A stretch of 64,000 nt of DNA from Sulfuricurvum sp. (lineage in GTDB: Bacteria > Campylobacterota > Campylobacteria > Campylobacterales > Sulfurimonadaceae), in contig JAUYUB010000021.1 in NCBI GenBank assembly GCA_030692765.1, positions 21,744-85,743 on the forward strand. Direction: 5' to 3'. Of the stretch, positions 37,779-46,681 are shown piece after piece. The notes beneath the pieces are model-generated. The model did no database searches, had not been told where the DNA came from, and saw only the letters and a list, made by a program, of their open reading frames with translations. Numbering within the stretch: the first letter of the stretch is position 1; the number at the start of each line of letters is the position of its first letter. The translations under genes and the position numbers were made by a program.

Positions 37779-37788
37779 AATGGGAAGT
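37769..37788. terminator. Possible bidirectional terminator
   Basis: A seven-base-pair stem ACTTCCC/GGGAAGT with a six-base loop, overlapping the end of the SurA-like gene and just before the convergent chemoreceptor stop. No good U tract on either side. Confidence 0.4.
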
Positions 37789-37798
37789 ATCAATTACT

Positions 37799-39928
37799 TT
37801 AACTTTCTACAATCTCATTTAAAATAGTAAACAGCTCTTTACTCGCATTCTCAGCTTCTCTAAAACACTCCACAATTTCTTTATCGCTTTTAACCGTCGA
37901 ATCTTTTTTCAACAATCCGATTGCTTTGTGGATCTCATCATGTACTTTTTTATGCGGCTCTGCTAATCGACCATAGGCATTGGATTTTCCAAAGACAGTT
38001 TTACCATCACCTTGTTCATACCACTTGCCAAGCGCGCACGAGTGGTGATCGCTGAACTCACTGGACTTGCCATCAAAGCCCACTTCATAAGCATTTGCTT
38101 TAAAGATCATGTGATCCAGTTTGGCCATATTCGTAAATATTCCATAACTTACCGTTTGGTTGTCATCTTTGATTTTCGCAACATTGCCTATCATATGAGA
38201 CATGATCTGTTTAAATTCATCCAGACGTCGTGTTGAATCCGTTGCATAGACTTCAACCCGTTCACTGTTTTCTAACATCCCAATCGAATTTTGTTTTAGT
38301 ACACTAATGTTCGCTTCTACTTCACTCGTCGCTTTTTGTGTACGTTCAGCGAGTTTTCGAACCTCATCTGCTACAACGGCAAATCCGCGTCCATGTTCAC
38401 CGGCACGTGCTGCTTCAATCGCCGCATTGAGCGCCAAAAGATTCGTTTGATCCGATATGTCTTTAATAAGCGTGATAACATTAGATATTTCACTTACATT
38501 ATGTGTCAATTGCTCTGAGTTAGCACGCGAATCATTTATCATCGCCGTAATATTGGCGATACTTGTCATAATCTCATCGGTTTGGGTATTTACCTTCTCA
38601 ACAACTTCGCCTGTTTGCGCATTCAACTCATTGACCCCATTTAAGTCCTGAATACTTTTTGCCAAACTGCTACGCAAGCTTCCCGCATTATCAATGGTTC
38701 CCCCAATCATCTCATGAGCAAGAGCAATGGATACTTCATTTTTTTGCAATTGCTTCTCTGACTGTGATTTAGCCTCCATAGCTTCTCTTGCATTCTCTTC
38801 TGCACCTAAAGCTATTTTTTGAACTTTCTCAATAAAGACATTAAAACTTTTTGCTGCCTGACCAATCTCATCATTTGAATCAATACTGATACGTTTACTT
38901 AAATCAGCATCTCCTGACGCCAGCTCTTGAGCAATCTTATCAAGGTTTTCTATTGGAGAAGTAACCACCTTACGAATGGTTGCGATCAGCAAAAACAATA
39001 TTATCACATCAACAAGAGACATAATCACAACTTGACGTAACAAAGAGTTTTCAGATTCATTAATTATCGCCTCAACAAGATCCAGTTTTTTCGCTGAAAA
39101 AGCGTACCCTACCTTTTCCCCAGAATAATCTTTGATTGGAATTAATGTAACGTAAAAGTTAGCTGTCTTAAATGAGCTTTCTTCCGGATTGAAATCAGCT
39201 TCATTCAACTCTTGCATAAATACTTTATCTATGACATCTTCTTTGACAGCAAGAGTGAAATTTTCTCCGATTTTTGGTTTACCTTTCAAATCTTTCGCCG
39301 TATCCAAATATTTATTATCAAGCGCAACAATCAAATCCGTATCAAAGTTTGCTTTCAGATCCTTGATCACCGAATTAAGACCCTGCATAAACTCAATGGA
39401 ACCTAAATAGTTGCCACCTGAGATTACGGGCGCAATTCCCCGAAGCTCCATCCCTGCATTACCTACCTCCATAGCTACTAAAGGTTTTTTGCTCTCTTTT
39501 ACCGCAACAATCGATTTTCGAAAACCCGATAAATCATCACCAAATTTTTCCGGTTTCCAGACACGTATAAAACTATGCACATCTTTGTCATGCACATGGA
39601 TTTTTATATTACCGAATTTCGTATTCTCTTTAAACTCTTTAGAAAGTGATTTTAAACTGCCCAGTGTCTGTTGACGATCTCCACTTGACAGACCATTGAT
39701 AACTCCGGCATTCGTAGCGATACTAATTGCATTGGTAAGACCAACACTCTTTTTGGACTCCACTGCTTCCTCAAATACCGTTTTCATTTCTTTTGCTTGA
39801 GTCTCATAGACATTATCTTTGATTTCACTCACTGAAATAAAATAATTGATCAAAACAATGATAAATCCTATTCCAATTGATGCAATCAACGGGATATGTA
39901 CTTTTTGCCCAATACTCATGTTGTTCAT
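37799..39928 (-). CDS. Chemoreceptor with dCache-type sensor and CZB zinc-binding domain
   Basis: This 709-residue MCP has a membrane segment at about 11-30, a periplasmic region of about 270 residues of double-Cache type ([23 protein letters not shown] and [15 protein letters not shown] strands), a second membrane segment, HAMP, and the signalling domain with the conserved tip [20 protein letters not shown]. The C-terminus is a CZB domain: [10 protein letters not shown] and [11 protein letters not shown] supply His and Cys zinc ligands. CZB receptors sense zinc-linked oxidants or pH in other bacteria. It stands alone. Confidence 0.9.
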   Translation of the reverse strand: MNNMSIGQKVHIPLIASIGIGFIIVLINYFISVSEIKDNVYETQAKEMKTVFEEAVESKKSVGLTNAISIATNAGVINGLSSGDRQQTLGSLKSLSKEFKENTKFGNIKIHVHDKDVHSFIRVWKPEKFGDDLSGFRKSIVAVKESKKPLVAMEVGNAGMELRGIAPVISGGNYLGSIEFMQGLNSVIKDLKANFDTDLIVALDNKYLDTAKDLKGKPKIGENFTLAVKEDVIDKVFMQELNEADFNPEESSFKTANFYVTLIPIKDYSGEKVGYAFSAKKLDLVEAIINESENSLLRQVVIMSLVDVIILFLLIATIRKVVTSPIENLDKIAQELASGDADLSKRISIDSNDEIGQAAKSFNVFIEKVQKIALGAEENAREAMEAKSQSEKQLQKNEVSIALAHEMIGGTIDNAGSLRSSLAKSIQDLNGVNELNAQTGEVVEKVNTQTDEIMTSIANITAMINDSRANSEQLTHNVSEISNVITLIKDISDQTNLLALNAAIEAARAGEHGRGFAVVADEVRKLAERTQKATSEVEANISVLKQNSIGMLENSERVEVYATDSTRRLDEFKQIMSHMIGNVAKIKDDNQTVSYGIFTNMAKLDHMIFKANAYEVGFDGKSSEFSDHHSCALGKWYEQGDGKTVFGKSNAYGRLAEPHKKVHDEIHKAIGLLKKDSTVKSDKEIVECFREAENASKELFTILNEIVES

Positions 39929-40078
39929 GAATTTTCCTTTTTATGTAAAATAAATTTTACTAATATAATAATAGCGAATATAAATTAGAAATTTCTATCT
40001 AACGGATATTAGCCAAGAAATGTAAAAGTAGTATAAAAAGAGAATGGTGTAGGGGAAAATATGGAAAAATAACGGCGA

Positions 40079-41419
40079 TCAGCCGCTATAGTTTTCGAGG
40101 TATTTTGTATCGAAGCTGTTACTGACAAAGTCAGGATTCTTCATCATTTTCTGATGAAAAGGGATGGTTGTTTTAATTCCCGTAACGGTAAACTCACTCA
40201 ATGCACGGTGCATACGCGCAATCGCATCATTACGATCTTTACCATAAACAATCAGCTTTGCAATCATTGAATCGTATGTCGGAGGGACAATATATCCTCC
40301 GTGAACATGGGTGTCAATACGAATATTACGTCCACCCGGTGCAATCCACTGCGTGATCTTACCTGGGCATGGTAAAAACTTAATCGGATCTTCTGCAGTG
40401 ATACGGCACTCGATGGAGTGACCTGTGAGGTTTACACTCTCTTGTGAAGGTAAAACTGCACCCTCTGCTACTTGTATCATCATCTCAATCAAATCCAAAC
40501 CGCTTACCATTTCAGATACGGTATGTTCTACTTGTAAACGGGTATTCATTTCCATAAAATAGAAGTTTTTATCCGCATCCAAAAGATACTCAAACGTTCC
40601 GGCACCTTCATACTTGATGTATTTCGTTGCGCGCACCGCTGATGCATGTAAAGCAGCACGGATTTCAGGAGTCAAGGCTAGCGCAGGAGATTCCTCGATC
40701 AATTTTTGGTGACGACGCTGCATGGAACAGTCACGTTCACCGATATGCAAAACATTTCCATGGCTGTCAGCAATAATCTGTACTTCAATATGGCGTGGAT
40801 TTTTGATGAATTTTTCCATATAGATCGTGCCATCGCCAAAGGCTGTAATCGCTTCCGCTTCCGCTGCCAAAAAGGCGTTTTCAAGGTAGCTTTCGTCTTC
40901 AACGACACGCATACCGCGTCCTCCGCCTCCTGCTGCCGCTTTGAGAATCACCGGATAACCGACGACTTTTGCACGCTCGGCCGCATCGGCAATGTCTTTG
41001 ATTGAACCATCAGAACCGGGGACAACGGGAACACCTGCCGCGATCATGACATCTTTTGCTTTGGATTTATCCGACATCATGACCATTACTTCAGGTGTTG
41101 GTCCGATAAATTTAATCCCGTGATGGGTGCAAATCTCAACAAAATGTTGGTTTTCGCTCAAAAATCCGTATCCCGGAAATATTGCGTCACATCCGCTTAT
41201 TTCTGCAGCAGAGATAATGGCCGGAATGTTCAGATAGCTTTGTGAACTAGGCGCTGCACCGATACAAATAGCGGCATCCGCTAGTTTCAGGTATGAAGCA
41301 TCTTTGTCTGCCGTTGAATAAACGGCAACGGCCTCCTTGCCCATCTCTTTGATCGTGCGAATAGCCCGAAGAGCAATTTCACCCCGATTTGCAACGAGAA
41401 TACGTTTAATTTCTGCCAT
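40079..41419 (-). CDS. accC: Biotin carboxylase subunit of acetyl-CoA carboxylase
   Basis: AccC carboxylates biotin on AccB using ATP and bicarbonate. The 446 residues start IKRILVANRGEIALRAIRTIKEMG, with the ATP-grasp glycine loop KAAAGGGGRGMR and EMNTRLQVEHTVSEMVSG. It lies 2 bp after accB. First step of fatty acid synthesis. Confidence 0.97.
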   Translation of the reverse strand: MAEIKRILVANRGEIALRAIRTIKEMGKEAVAVYSTADKDASYLKLADAAICIGAAPSSQSYLNIPAIISAAEISGCDAIFPGYGFLSENQHFVEICTHHGIKFIGPTPEVMVMMSDKSKAKDVMIAAGVPVVPGSDGSIKDIADAAERAKVVGYPVILKAAAGGGGRGMRVVEDESYLENAFLAAEAEAITAFGDGTIYMEKFIKNPRHIEVQIIADSHGNVLHIGERDCSMQRRHQKLIEESPALALTPEIRAALHASAVRATKYIKYEGAGTFEYLLDADKNFYFMEMNTRLQVEHTVSEMVSGLDLIEMMIQVAEGAVLPSQESVNLTGHSIECRITAEDPIKFLPCPGKITQWIAPGGRNIRIDTHVHGGYIVPPTYDSMIAKLIVYGKDRNDAIARMHRALSEFTVTGIKTTIPFHQKMMKNPDFVSNSFDTKYLENYSG

Positions 41420-41421
41420 GA

Positions 41422-41868
41422 TTAAAGTTTCTCAACCGCAAAAAGTGGCATATCGTATTCAACCGCTTGTGAATCCGAAACCAAAACACTGAGAATTTTA
41501 CAATCAAATTCTGCCTCAAGTTCATTCATGATTTTCATCGCTTCAAGTACGGCAATAACCTGACCTTTTTTTACATGATCACCTACCTTGACAAACGATG
41601 CTGAATCCGGAGAAGGGGCAGAATAAAACGTCCCCACCATTGGTGATAAAATTGCATCGCCGGTAAGCGCCGGAGCTTCATTAGAAGCACTTGCAGCGAT
41701 AGCAATCGCTGCAACAGGAGCAGTGACTTGAGGCGCTGCCATAGGTACCATTACAGCACCGGTATTCTTTTCGAGTTCAATTGAAAACGCTTCTTGAGTG
41801 ATTTTCAATTTTGATAATCCGCTTGCATCGAAATCTGACAAAAGGCTTTTAATTTGTTTCATATCCAT
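41422..41868 (-). CDS. accB: Biotin carboxyl carrier protein
   Basis: This 148-residue protein has an N-terminal helix-strand part, an Ala/Pro-rich linker (about 37-68) and a biotinyl domain with K112 in EAMKIMNE as the biotin site. Followed at once by accC. Its promoter region is shared with divergent dcd. Confidence 0.97.
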   Translation of the reverse strand: MDMKQIKSLLSDFDASGLSKLKITQEAFSIELEKNTGAVMVPMAAPQVTAPVAAIAIAASASNEAPALTGDAILSPMVGTFYSAPSPDSASFVKVGDHVKKGQVIAVLEAMKIMNELEAEFDCKILSVLVSDSQAVEYDMPLFAVEKL

Positions 41869-41903
41869 AATAGTATGGCTCCTAAAAGTAGGGTAATAGA
41901 TGT

Positions 41904-41909
41904 GTTATA
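41904..41909 (-). promoter_or_regulatory. Putative -10 box of accB-accC
   Basis: TATAAC on the minus strand, 36 bp before accB. It overlaps the opposing dcd -10 box, so the two promoters probably compete. Confidence 0.4.
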
Positions 41910-41911
41910 CT
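41906..41911 (+). promoter_or_regulatory. Putative -10 box of dcd
   Basis: TATACT on the plus strand, 32 bp before the chosen dcd start and overlapping the accB -10 box on the other strand. Confidence 0.4.
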
Positions 41912-41942
41912 ACCACAAAATATTTTAACAATGGATAAGTCA

Positions 41943-42503
41943 ATGGGTCTCAAAAGCGACGGATGGATACGAAAAATGGCATTAAACGAGGGGATGATCA
42001 CCCCTTTTTGTGAAGATCAAGTGGGTATGGGAGTCGTCAGTTACGGTCTTAGCTCATACGGATACGACATCCGTGTTACCAATGAATTTAAAATTTTTAC
42101 CAATCTTAATTCTACTGTTGTTGATCCAAAACATTTTGATGATGCTAATGTTGTTGATTTTATCGGTGATGTTTGTATTGTTCCGCCAAACTCATTTGCA
42201 TTGGCGCGTACCGTTGAATATTTTAAGATTCCGCGAGATGTTCTTGCAATATGTTTAGGAAAATCAACCTATGCCCGCTGTGGTATTATCGTAAATGTCA
42301 CCCCGTTTGAACCGGAGTTCGAAGGGCATATCACCATAGAGATTTCCAACACGACCCCTCTTCCTGCTAAAATTTACGCTAATGAGGGGATTGCACAGGT
42401 ATTGTTTTTACAAGGGGATGAAGTGTGTGAAACGAGCTACAAAGATAAAAGCGGCAAGTACCAGGGGCAAGAAGGGATCACCCTTCCACGAATTTTAAAG
42501 TAA
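41943..42503 (+). CDS. dcd: dCTP deaminase
   Basis: Dcd converts dCTP to dUTP for thymidylate synthesis. The 186 residues counted from ATG 41943 start [13 protein letters not shown]; the core has [20 protein letters not shown] and [20 protein letters not shown], which hold the active site. The open frame starts four codons earlier at 41931 (MDKS), but the family begins near MGLKSD. Divergent from accB. Confidence 0.95.
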   Translation: MGLKSDGWIRKMALNEGMITPFCEDQVGMGVVSYGLSSYGYDIRVTNEFKIFTNLNSTVVDPKHFDDANVVDFIGDVCIVPPNSFALARTVEYFKIPRDVLAICLGKSTYARCGIIVNVTPFEPEFEGHITIEISNTTPLPAKIYANEGIAQVLFLQGDEVCETSYKDKSGKYQGQEGITLPRILK

Positions 42504-42543
42504 AATGTGTTAAAATTTTATAACCAATTGTTAAGGAACTACC

Positions 42544-42780
42544 ATGTTACATGAATACCGTGATATTATCACTCACATGAAAGAAAACAATGCAGCAAAC
42601 GCTCACTTTTTGAGAATTTTTGACCAGCACAACGCACTTGATGACCAGATTACTAAAGTTGAAAATGGAACTATCCCAATGACAGACGTAGAGGTAGAAG
42701 GTCTCAAAAAAGAAAAATTATTGCTTAAAGACGAAGCATACGCAATGATTATCGATTACAAAAAAACACACAACCTCTAA
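42544..42780 (+). CDS. YdcH/DUF465 family small protein
   Basis: This 78-residue, two-helix charged protein has the DUF465 pattern: FLRIFDQHNALDDQITKVENG in the first helix and LKKEKLLLKDEAYAMI in the second. AAGGA precedes the ATG. It is widespread in proteobacteria but of unknown role. A strong hairpin terminator follows. Confidence 0.88.
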   Translation: MLHEYRDIITHMKENNAANAHFLRIFDQHNALDDQITKVENGTIPMTDVEVEGLKKEKLLLKDEAYAMIIDYKKTHNL

Positions 42781-42792
42781 TATCATCACAAA

Positions 42793-42811
42793 AGCCTCTT
42801 TTTTAGAGGCT
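42793..42811 (+). terminator. Rho-independent terminator after the DUF465 gene
   Basis: A seven-base-pair stem AGCCTCT/AGAGGCT with a five-T loop, 12 bp after the stop, followed by a pyrimidine-rich tail. Confidence 0.75.
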
Positions 42812-42888
42812 CTTCTCCCATATTTTCTCTCTCTTGAATTATTTGAGTCAACTTTTAGGTTTCCAATGTTAGTATTATTCTCACTGAA

Positions 42889-42894
42889 TATAAT
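42889..42894 (+). promoter_or_regulatory. Putative -10 box of the GAF gene pair
   Basis: TATAAT in GAATATAATTAA, 29 bp before the first GAF gene start. Confidence 0.5.
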
Positions 42895-42922
42895 TAATTT
42901 TAATCTACTATAAGGAAGATTC

Positions 42923-43450
42923 ATGGATTCAAATCCTACCTTTAGCAAACTCGCCGATTTTGGACGTGCGCTATTATCGCGTCCCCTTCTGCATGAAGGC
43001 CTCCCTCTGATTTCCGAGTATGCCAAACAGGTCAGCGGTGCAGAGCGCTGCTCTATCTTTATCCGTAACCCTATTTCTAAAACGCTGTGGACGACACTTG
43101 CAGACGGAACCGATACCATTACCATTCATGAAAACGACGGAATTGCAGGGCAAACGCTTAAACTCGCCAAGCCCCTGCTAATCAACGATCCCTACAACGA
43201 TGAGAATTTTTTGCATTCAATCGATGATAAAACCGGTTTTATAACAAAGAACATCGCATCCATTCCAATTTTTAACTCCCAGCGCCGTATTATCGGTGTA
43301 TTTCAATTGCTCAATAAGCCCGATGGATTTAGTTCTGAAGATTCGAAATTTATGATTTTCTTTGCTCATTACATCAGTACCTATCTTGAACTGGCGACCT
43401 CTTATGATAATCAAGCTTCTCTGCTAAAAAAGGAAACTCATGGGTATTGA
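42923..43450 (+). CDS. Stand-alone GAF domain protein (first of a tandem pair)
   Basis: This 175-residue cytoplasmic protein is essentially one GAF domain: ERCSIFI, GIAGQTLK, INDPYNDENF and TKNIASIPIF with FQLLNK. The end of the domain carries N131-K132, F136, D140 but S141 where the PDE/adenylate cyclase NKFDE motif has Glu. There is no output domain. It overlaps the next GAF gene by 11 bp. It may bind a small ligand such as a cyclic nucleotide and act on another protein; no partner is seen. Confidence 0.88.
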   Translation: MDSNPTFSKLADFGRALLSRPLLHEGLPLISEYAKQVSGAERCSIFIRNPISKTLWTTLADGTDTITIHENDGIAGQTLKLAKPLLINDPYNDENFLHSIDDKTGFITKNIASIPIFNSQRRIIGVFQLLNKPDGFSSEDSKFMIFFAHYISTYLELATSYDNQASLLKKETHGY

Positions 43451-43940
43451 AACCTATCAGCGCATTGCCGTATTTGGAAAAAAATTAACCCAATTTGATA
43501 ACATTGACGATACCCTACCTGCCATCTCAGAAGAAGCGAAGGCTATTATCAACACTGAGCGATGTTCTATCTTTATTGCCGATCATAATACCAATATGCT
43601 TTGGACAAAACTCAGTGACGGAATCGGACGTATTGCTATAGATATGAACTCTGGTATTGTAGGCGTCACTGCAATCACAGAACAGCCTGTTATCGTCAAT
43701 AACCCTTACGAAGATGAGCGCTTTTTATCCAAAATCGATGAAAAAAGCGGTTTTGTCACCCGTAATATTTTGACTGTTCCAATCTTCAATTCCAAACAAA
43801 ACGTTATCGGTGTTATTCAGCTTCTCAATAAATACACAGGGGATTTTACTGAAAGCGATGAAGGTGTCATGGGATTTTTTGCCAATTACATCAGCGGGAC
43901 ATTAGAGTTGGCGCTTTTAATTGAGGGGAACAAAAAATAA
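43440..43940 (+). CDS. Stand-alone GAF domain protein (second of a tandem pair) with NKFDE motif
   Basis: A 166-residue paralogue of the gene before it: ERCSIFI, GIVGVTAI, VNNPYEDERF, TRNILTVPIF and GVIQLLNK are shared. The NKFDE pattern is complete here: N130, K131, F136, D140, E141 with the right F-x3-DE spacing, as in GAF domains of cyclic-nucleotide phosphodiesterases and cyclases. There is no catalytic or DNA-binding domain. The coupled pair may form a heterodimer that mimics a GAF-A/GAF-B protein; inference. Confidence 0.88.
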   Translation: MGIETYQRIAVFGKKLTQFDNIDDTLPAISEEAKAIINTERCSIFIADHNTNMLWTKLSDGIGRIAIDMNSGIVGVTAITEQPVIVNNPYEDERFLSKIDEKSGFVTRNILTVPIFNSKQNVIGVIQLLNKYTGDFTESDEGVMGFFANYISGTLELALLIEGNKK

Positions 43941-43950
43941 GCCTACTCCC

Positions 43951-45756
43951 TTATAAAAGTTCCCGTTTTATCCAATAACTTAATACATACAAGCCCCAAA
44001 CGTGCTGTTTAAATTTTCCACGACGTGCTAATTGCAGATACTTTTCAAGCTCGTCAGCTTGAAATAGCCCTGTTTTGCTATTTACTTCCGTAATCAATTC
44101 CATTTTACCCGATGCAATCAGCCACTCCATGTACGGATTGGCAAACCCTTTTTTCTTACGGTTTAAAATCGTATTGCTGAGATACTTTTGCCCCACTTGT
44201 TTGAGCAGATATTTCGTCCCCTCCTCACCTATGCGTAACTCAGGGGAAATCGAAAAAACACTCTGCGCCAATCGATGATCCAATAACGGAGATCGAGCCT
44301 CAAGGGTATGTGCCATTGAGATCCGATCCAGCTTTGTCATGAAATGCTCTCCGACAAACAGTTTTAGGTCAATGGCACTGTACCACTGTGCCGGATGGCT
44401 GTGAGAACTTTTTTCAAATGCTTCTCGATACGGTTGTAAAAAACGCAACGATTCATTGTCACGTACATTGCGCCGCAATAAAAGATTTTGCTGCAGATCG
44501 GTAAATTTCTCTCCCGATGTCCGAAACAAAAGGGTCTCATCAAAGATCCGTTTATACCATTCCCATTCACGGTTCATCGAAAAATTGCTGTGAAAGTATT
44601 TTTTGAGCCAGTTTTTATGATGCAGGGATGCCGCTTTTTCGATGTCCAAATACTCAAAATATTGCCGATACCCTAAAAAAAGTTCATCTGAGCCTTCACC
44701 GCTCAAAACAACTTTATGCCCCTCTTTGGCTATGGCTTCAAACAACAGGTACAGTGGCACTGCCGCGGGGTCATTGAGAGGCTCATCCATGTGATCTAAA
44801 ACCGTGTCCAAACTTCCGATAAAATCCTTTTGACCGATAACGACCTCAGTATGTTCCAGCCCCAATTCTCTTGCGCTTTGTTTTGCATTGAAGCGTTCAT
44901 CGTAACCGCTGTACTCATCATAGCCCAGAGTAAACGTCGGCAATCTTTGTCCCTGCTTTGCTGCGATCGCGCAAATCAACGCACTGTCAATCCCGCCAGA
45001 AAGCAAAACCGCTGTCGATTGTGTTGTTTCCAATCTCATTGCAACCGATCTATGAAGCTCTCGCTCAATGGCTTCAAATGCATCGTCGTAAGTAGTTATT
45101 TTTGATGCAGGGGTATCCAGTACATCATAATAACGCTGCTTAGTAATACGCCCTTGCTCAAAACACAACCATTCCCCTGATTCAAGTTTTTCAATTCCCT
45201 GAAAAAACGTATGTGGCGGAGCAGGTGCCAAAAAACTGAGATACGAGCGCATCGCGTCTTCATTCATGGTCACCGACTTAAGAAAAGGTTTGATGGCCTT
45301 GATCTCTGAACCAAAAATGAAACTTTGCCCATTATAATGATAAAACATCGGCTTTTTTCCAAACCGATCGCGCACCAGATAAAGTTTTTGACCATCGATA
45401 AGGGCAAAAGCAAACATCCCCTCAAAACGGCTAAGACATTCGATTCCCCATCGCTCATAGGCCGCCAAGATCACCTCAGCATCACTGTGTGTTTGCCAAG
45501 AATACCCTTCCAATTCTAAACGCAATTGCCGATGGTTGTAAATTTCCCCATTAAAACTAAGCAGGAGCTCTTTGTGATGCATCGGCTGATGAGAGCGTTC
45601 ATGCGTATCGGTGATAGAGAGACGCTGATGGGCTAAAAATAGACCCTGTTTTTCTACGATACCGCAATGATCCCGCCCGCGATGTGCCAAAGTGCTGAGG
45701 GCTTCGCGTGCTTTTGTGGAGGAATACTCCCCGATGATTCCAAAAACACCGCACAT
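43951..45756 (-). CDS. asnB: Glutamine-hydrolysing asparagine synthase family protein
   Basis: The 601 residues hold an N-terminal class II glutaminase with C2 as nucleophile (MCGVFGIIG) and SFNGEIYNHRQLR, and a C-terminal ATP-pyrophosphatase domain with VLLSGGIDSALICAIA, YDERF and LSGEGSDELFLGY. AsnB makes asparagine from aspartate; close relatives in glycan clusters amidate uronic acids. The upstream methyltransferase stop shares its last base position with this start (45756). The nearby glycan genes make a role in surface sugar amidation possible, though plain asparagine synthesis is the default. Confidence 0.92.
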   Translation of the reverse strand: MCGVFGIIGEYSSTKAREALSTLAHRGRDHCGIVEKQGLFLAHQRLSITDTHERSHQPMHHKELLLSFNGEIYNHRQLRLELEGYSWQTHSDAEVILAAYERWGIECLSRFEGMFAFALIDGQKLYLVRDRFGKKPMFYHYNGQSFIFGSEIKAIKPFLKSVTMNEDAMRSYLSFLAPAPPHTFFQGIEKLESGEWLCFEQGRITKQRYYDVLDTPASKITTYDDAFEAIERELHRSVAMRLETTQSTAVLLSGGIDSALICAIAAKQGQRLPTFTLGYDEYSGYDERFNAKQSARELGLEHTEVVIGQKDFIGSLDTVLDHMDEPLNDPAAVPLYLLFEAIAKEGHKVVLSGEGSDELFLGYRQYFEYLDIEKAASLHHKNWLKKYFHSNFSMNREWEWYKRIFDETLLFRTSGEKFTDLQQNLLLRRNVRDNESLRFLQPYREAFEKSSHSHPAQWYSAIDLKLFVGEHFMTKLDRISMAHTLEARSPLLDHRLAQSVFSISPELRIGEEGTKYLLKQVGQKYLSNTILNRKKKGFANPYMEWLIASGKMELITEVNSKTGLFQADELEKYLQLARRGKFKQHVWGLYVLSYWIKRELL

Positions 45757-46337
45757 CAGCCAACATCCTTATAAAACGCTACCGTGCAATCCTCTTTGTA
45801 ATACCCGGTTCGAAATTTCAGGCGCGCGCCCAAATGATTTCCCAGTGCTTCAATCTGATTTCTTTGTAAATAATTGTAAGTTGCAGAGCTATCTTCGCCC
45901 TCTAAAAAATTAAAAATGATCCCTTGGGAAGATGCATCGTAACAGCGCCGTATAAATCGATGTGCCTCATACCGGGTCAAAATATTCAGTGCACCGCTAC
46001 AAATATAGAATTCCCCGCTTGGCAATGAATCATTTAGAATATCACATTGATAGATTTTCTTAGCTGTACGGATCTGCGCCTCATCTACCATCACTTCAAG
46101 TGCATCTAGTCCGATATATTCAACAGACGCTCTTTGTTCATCACTCATATACCAATACAGATCTCCAAAACCGCATCCCGCATCCACAATCTCTTTCGCA
46201 TCCCATGGCAGAAGTGCCAACAGCTGTTTAAAACGGATCTCCTGTGCTTGACGCGAATGCCAATGAACCCCACGCGCATCCAAACCGTATTCGGCGATTG
46301 AGGCATGATAAAAAGTAGTATTATCAACACGGCTCAT
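45756..46337 (-). CDS. SAM-dependent methyltransferase (class I)
   Basis: This 193-residue protein has a Rossmann-type SAM site: IVDAGCGFGDLYWYM (motif I), VEYIGLDALEVMV (motif II) and CSGALNIL (motif IV). The target is not readable. It is coupled to asnB and is divergent from metK, the gene for SAM synthesis, 344 bp away. It may methylate a small molecule or glycan. Confidence 0.85.
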   Translation of the reverse strand: MSRVDNTTFYHASIAEYGLDARGVHWHSRQAQEIRFKQLLALLPWDAKEIVDAGCGFGDLYWYMSDEQRASVEYIGLDALEVMVDEAQIRTAKKIYQCDILNDSLPSGEFYICSGALNILTRYEAHRFIRRCYDASSQGIIFNFLEGEDSSATYNYLQRNQIEALGNHLGARLKFRTGYYKEDCTVAFYKDVG

Positions 46338-46360
46338 CGCTTTTATCCTCTTTTTTCGTA

Positions 46361-46366
46361 ATTATA
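46361..46366 (-). promoter_or_regulatory. Putative -10 box of methyltransferase-asnB
   Basis: TATAAT in ACGTATAATTACG on the minus strand, 24 bp before the methyltransferase ATG. Confidence 0.5.
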
Positions 46367-46631
46367 CGTTTTATATTCATAACGTTCCTCTAAATATTCC
46401 TGCACTTGCAAGAGAAACACTGCACAAAACAGCCTCGGTATCTTAAATGATATGATTGCCAACTACAAAATTTCCAAACATATTACTGCCATTCTTATGA
46501 ATATCACTCACCTTATCCCCCCCATTTTCCCAAAGCACTTTAGAAAAGTATCAACATTACAGAGTTGACTTAAATCATTACATTTTATCATTGTAAAAAT
46601 ATAGAAAAGAGTGATTTAATTAACTCTTATG

Positions 46632-46637
46632 TATAAT
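46632..46637 (+). promoter_or_regulatory. Putative -10 box of metK and the leg cluster
   Basis: TATAAT in TATGTATAATCTT (extended TG-N type), 45 bp before metK. As legB overlaps metK, it may serve the whole legionaminic acid cluster. Confidence 0.55.
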
Positions 46638-46681
46638 CTTCCAACTATCATGTAATAAAAGTATCAGTCAGGAAAACAACC

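Larger units (their letters stand above)
46338..46681. other. Divergent spacer without a recognisable gene
   Basis: This 344-bp spacer separates the methyltransferase-asnB operon from metK. It holds promoter-like boxes facing each way at its two ends and AT-rich sequence between. A 38-codon frame at 46452-46568 exists but has no ribosome site. No tRNA, riboswitch fold or repeat was recognised. Confidence 0.6.

Noticed and set aside
46452..46568. 38-codon open frame in the methyltransferase/metK spacer
   Set aside because: It has no ribosome site and no recognisable composition, and it lies between promoters. Probably chance.
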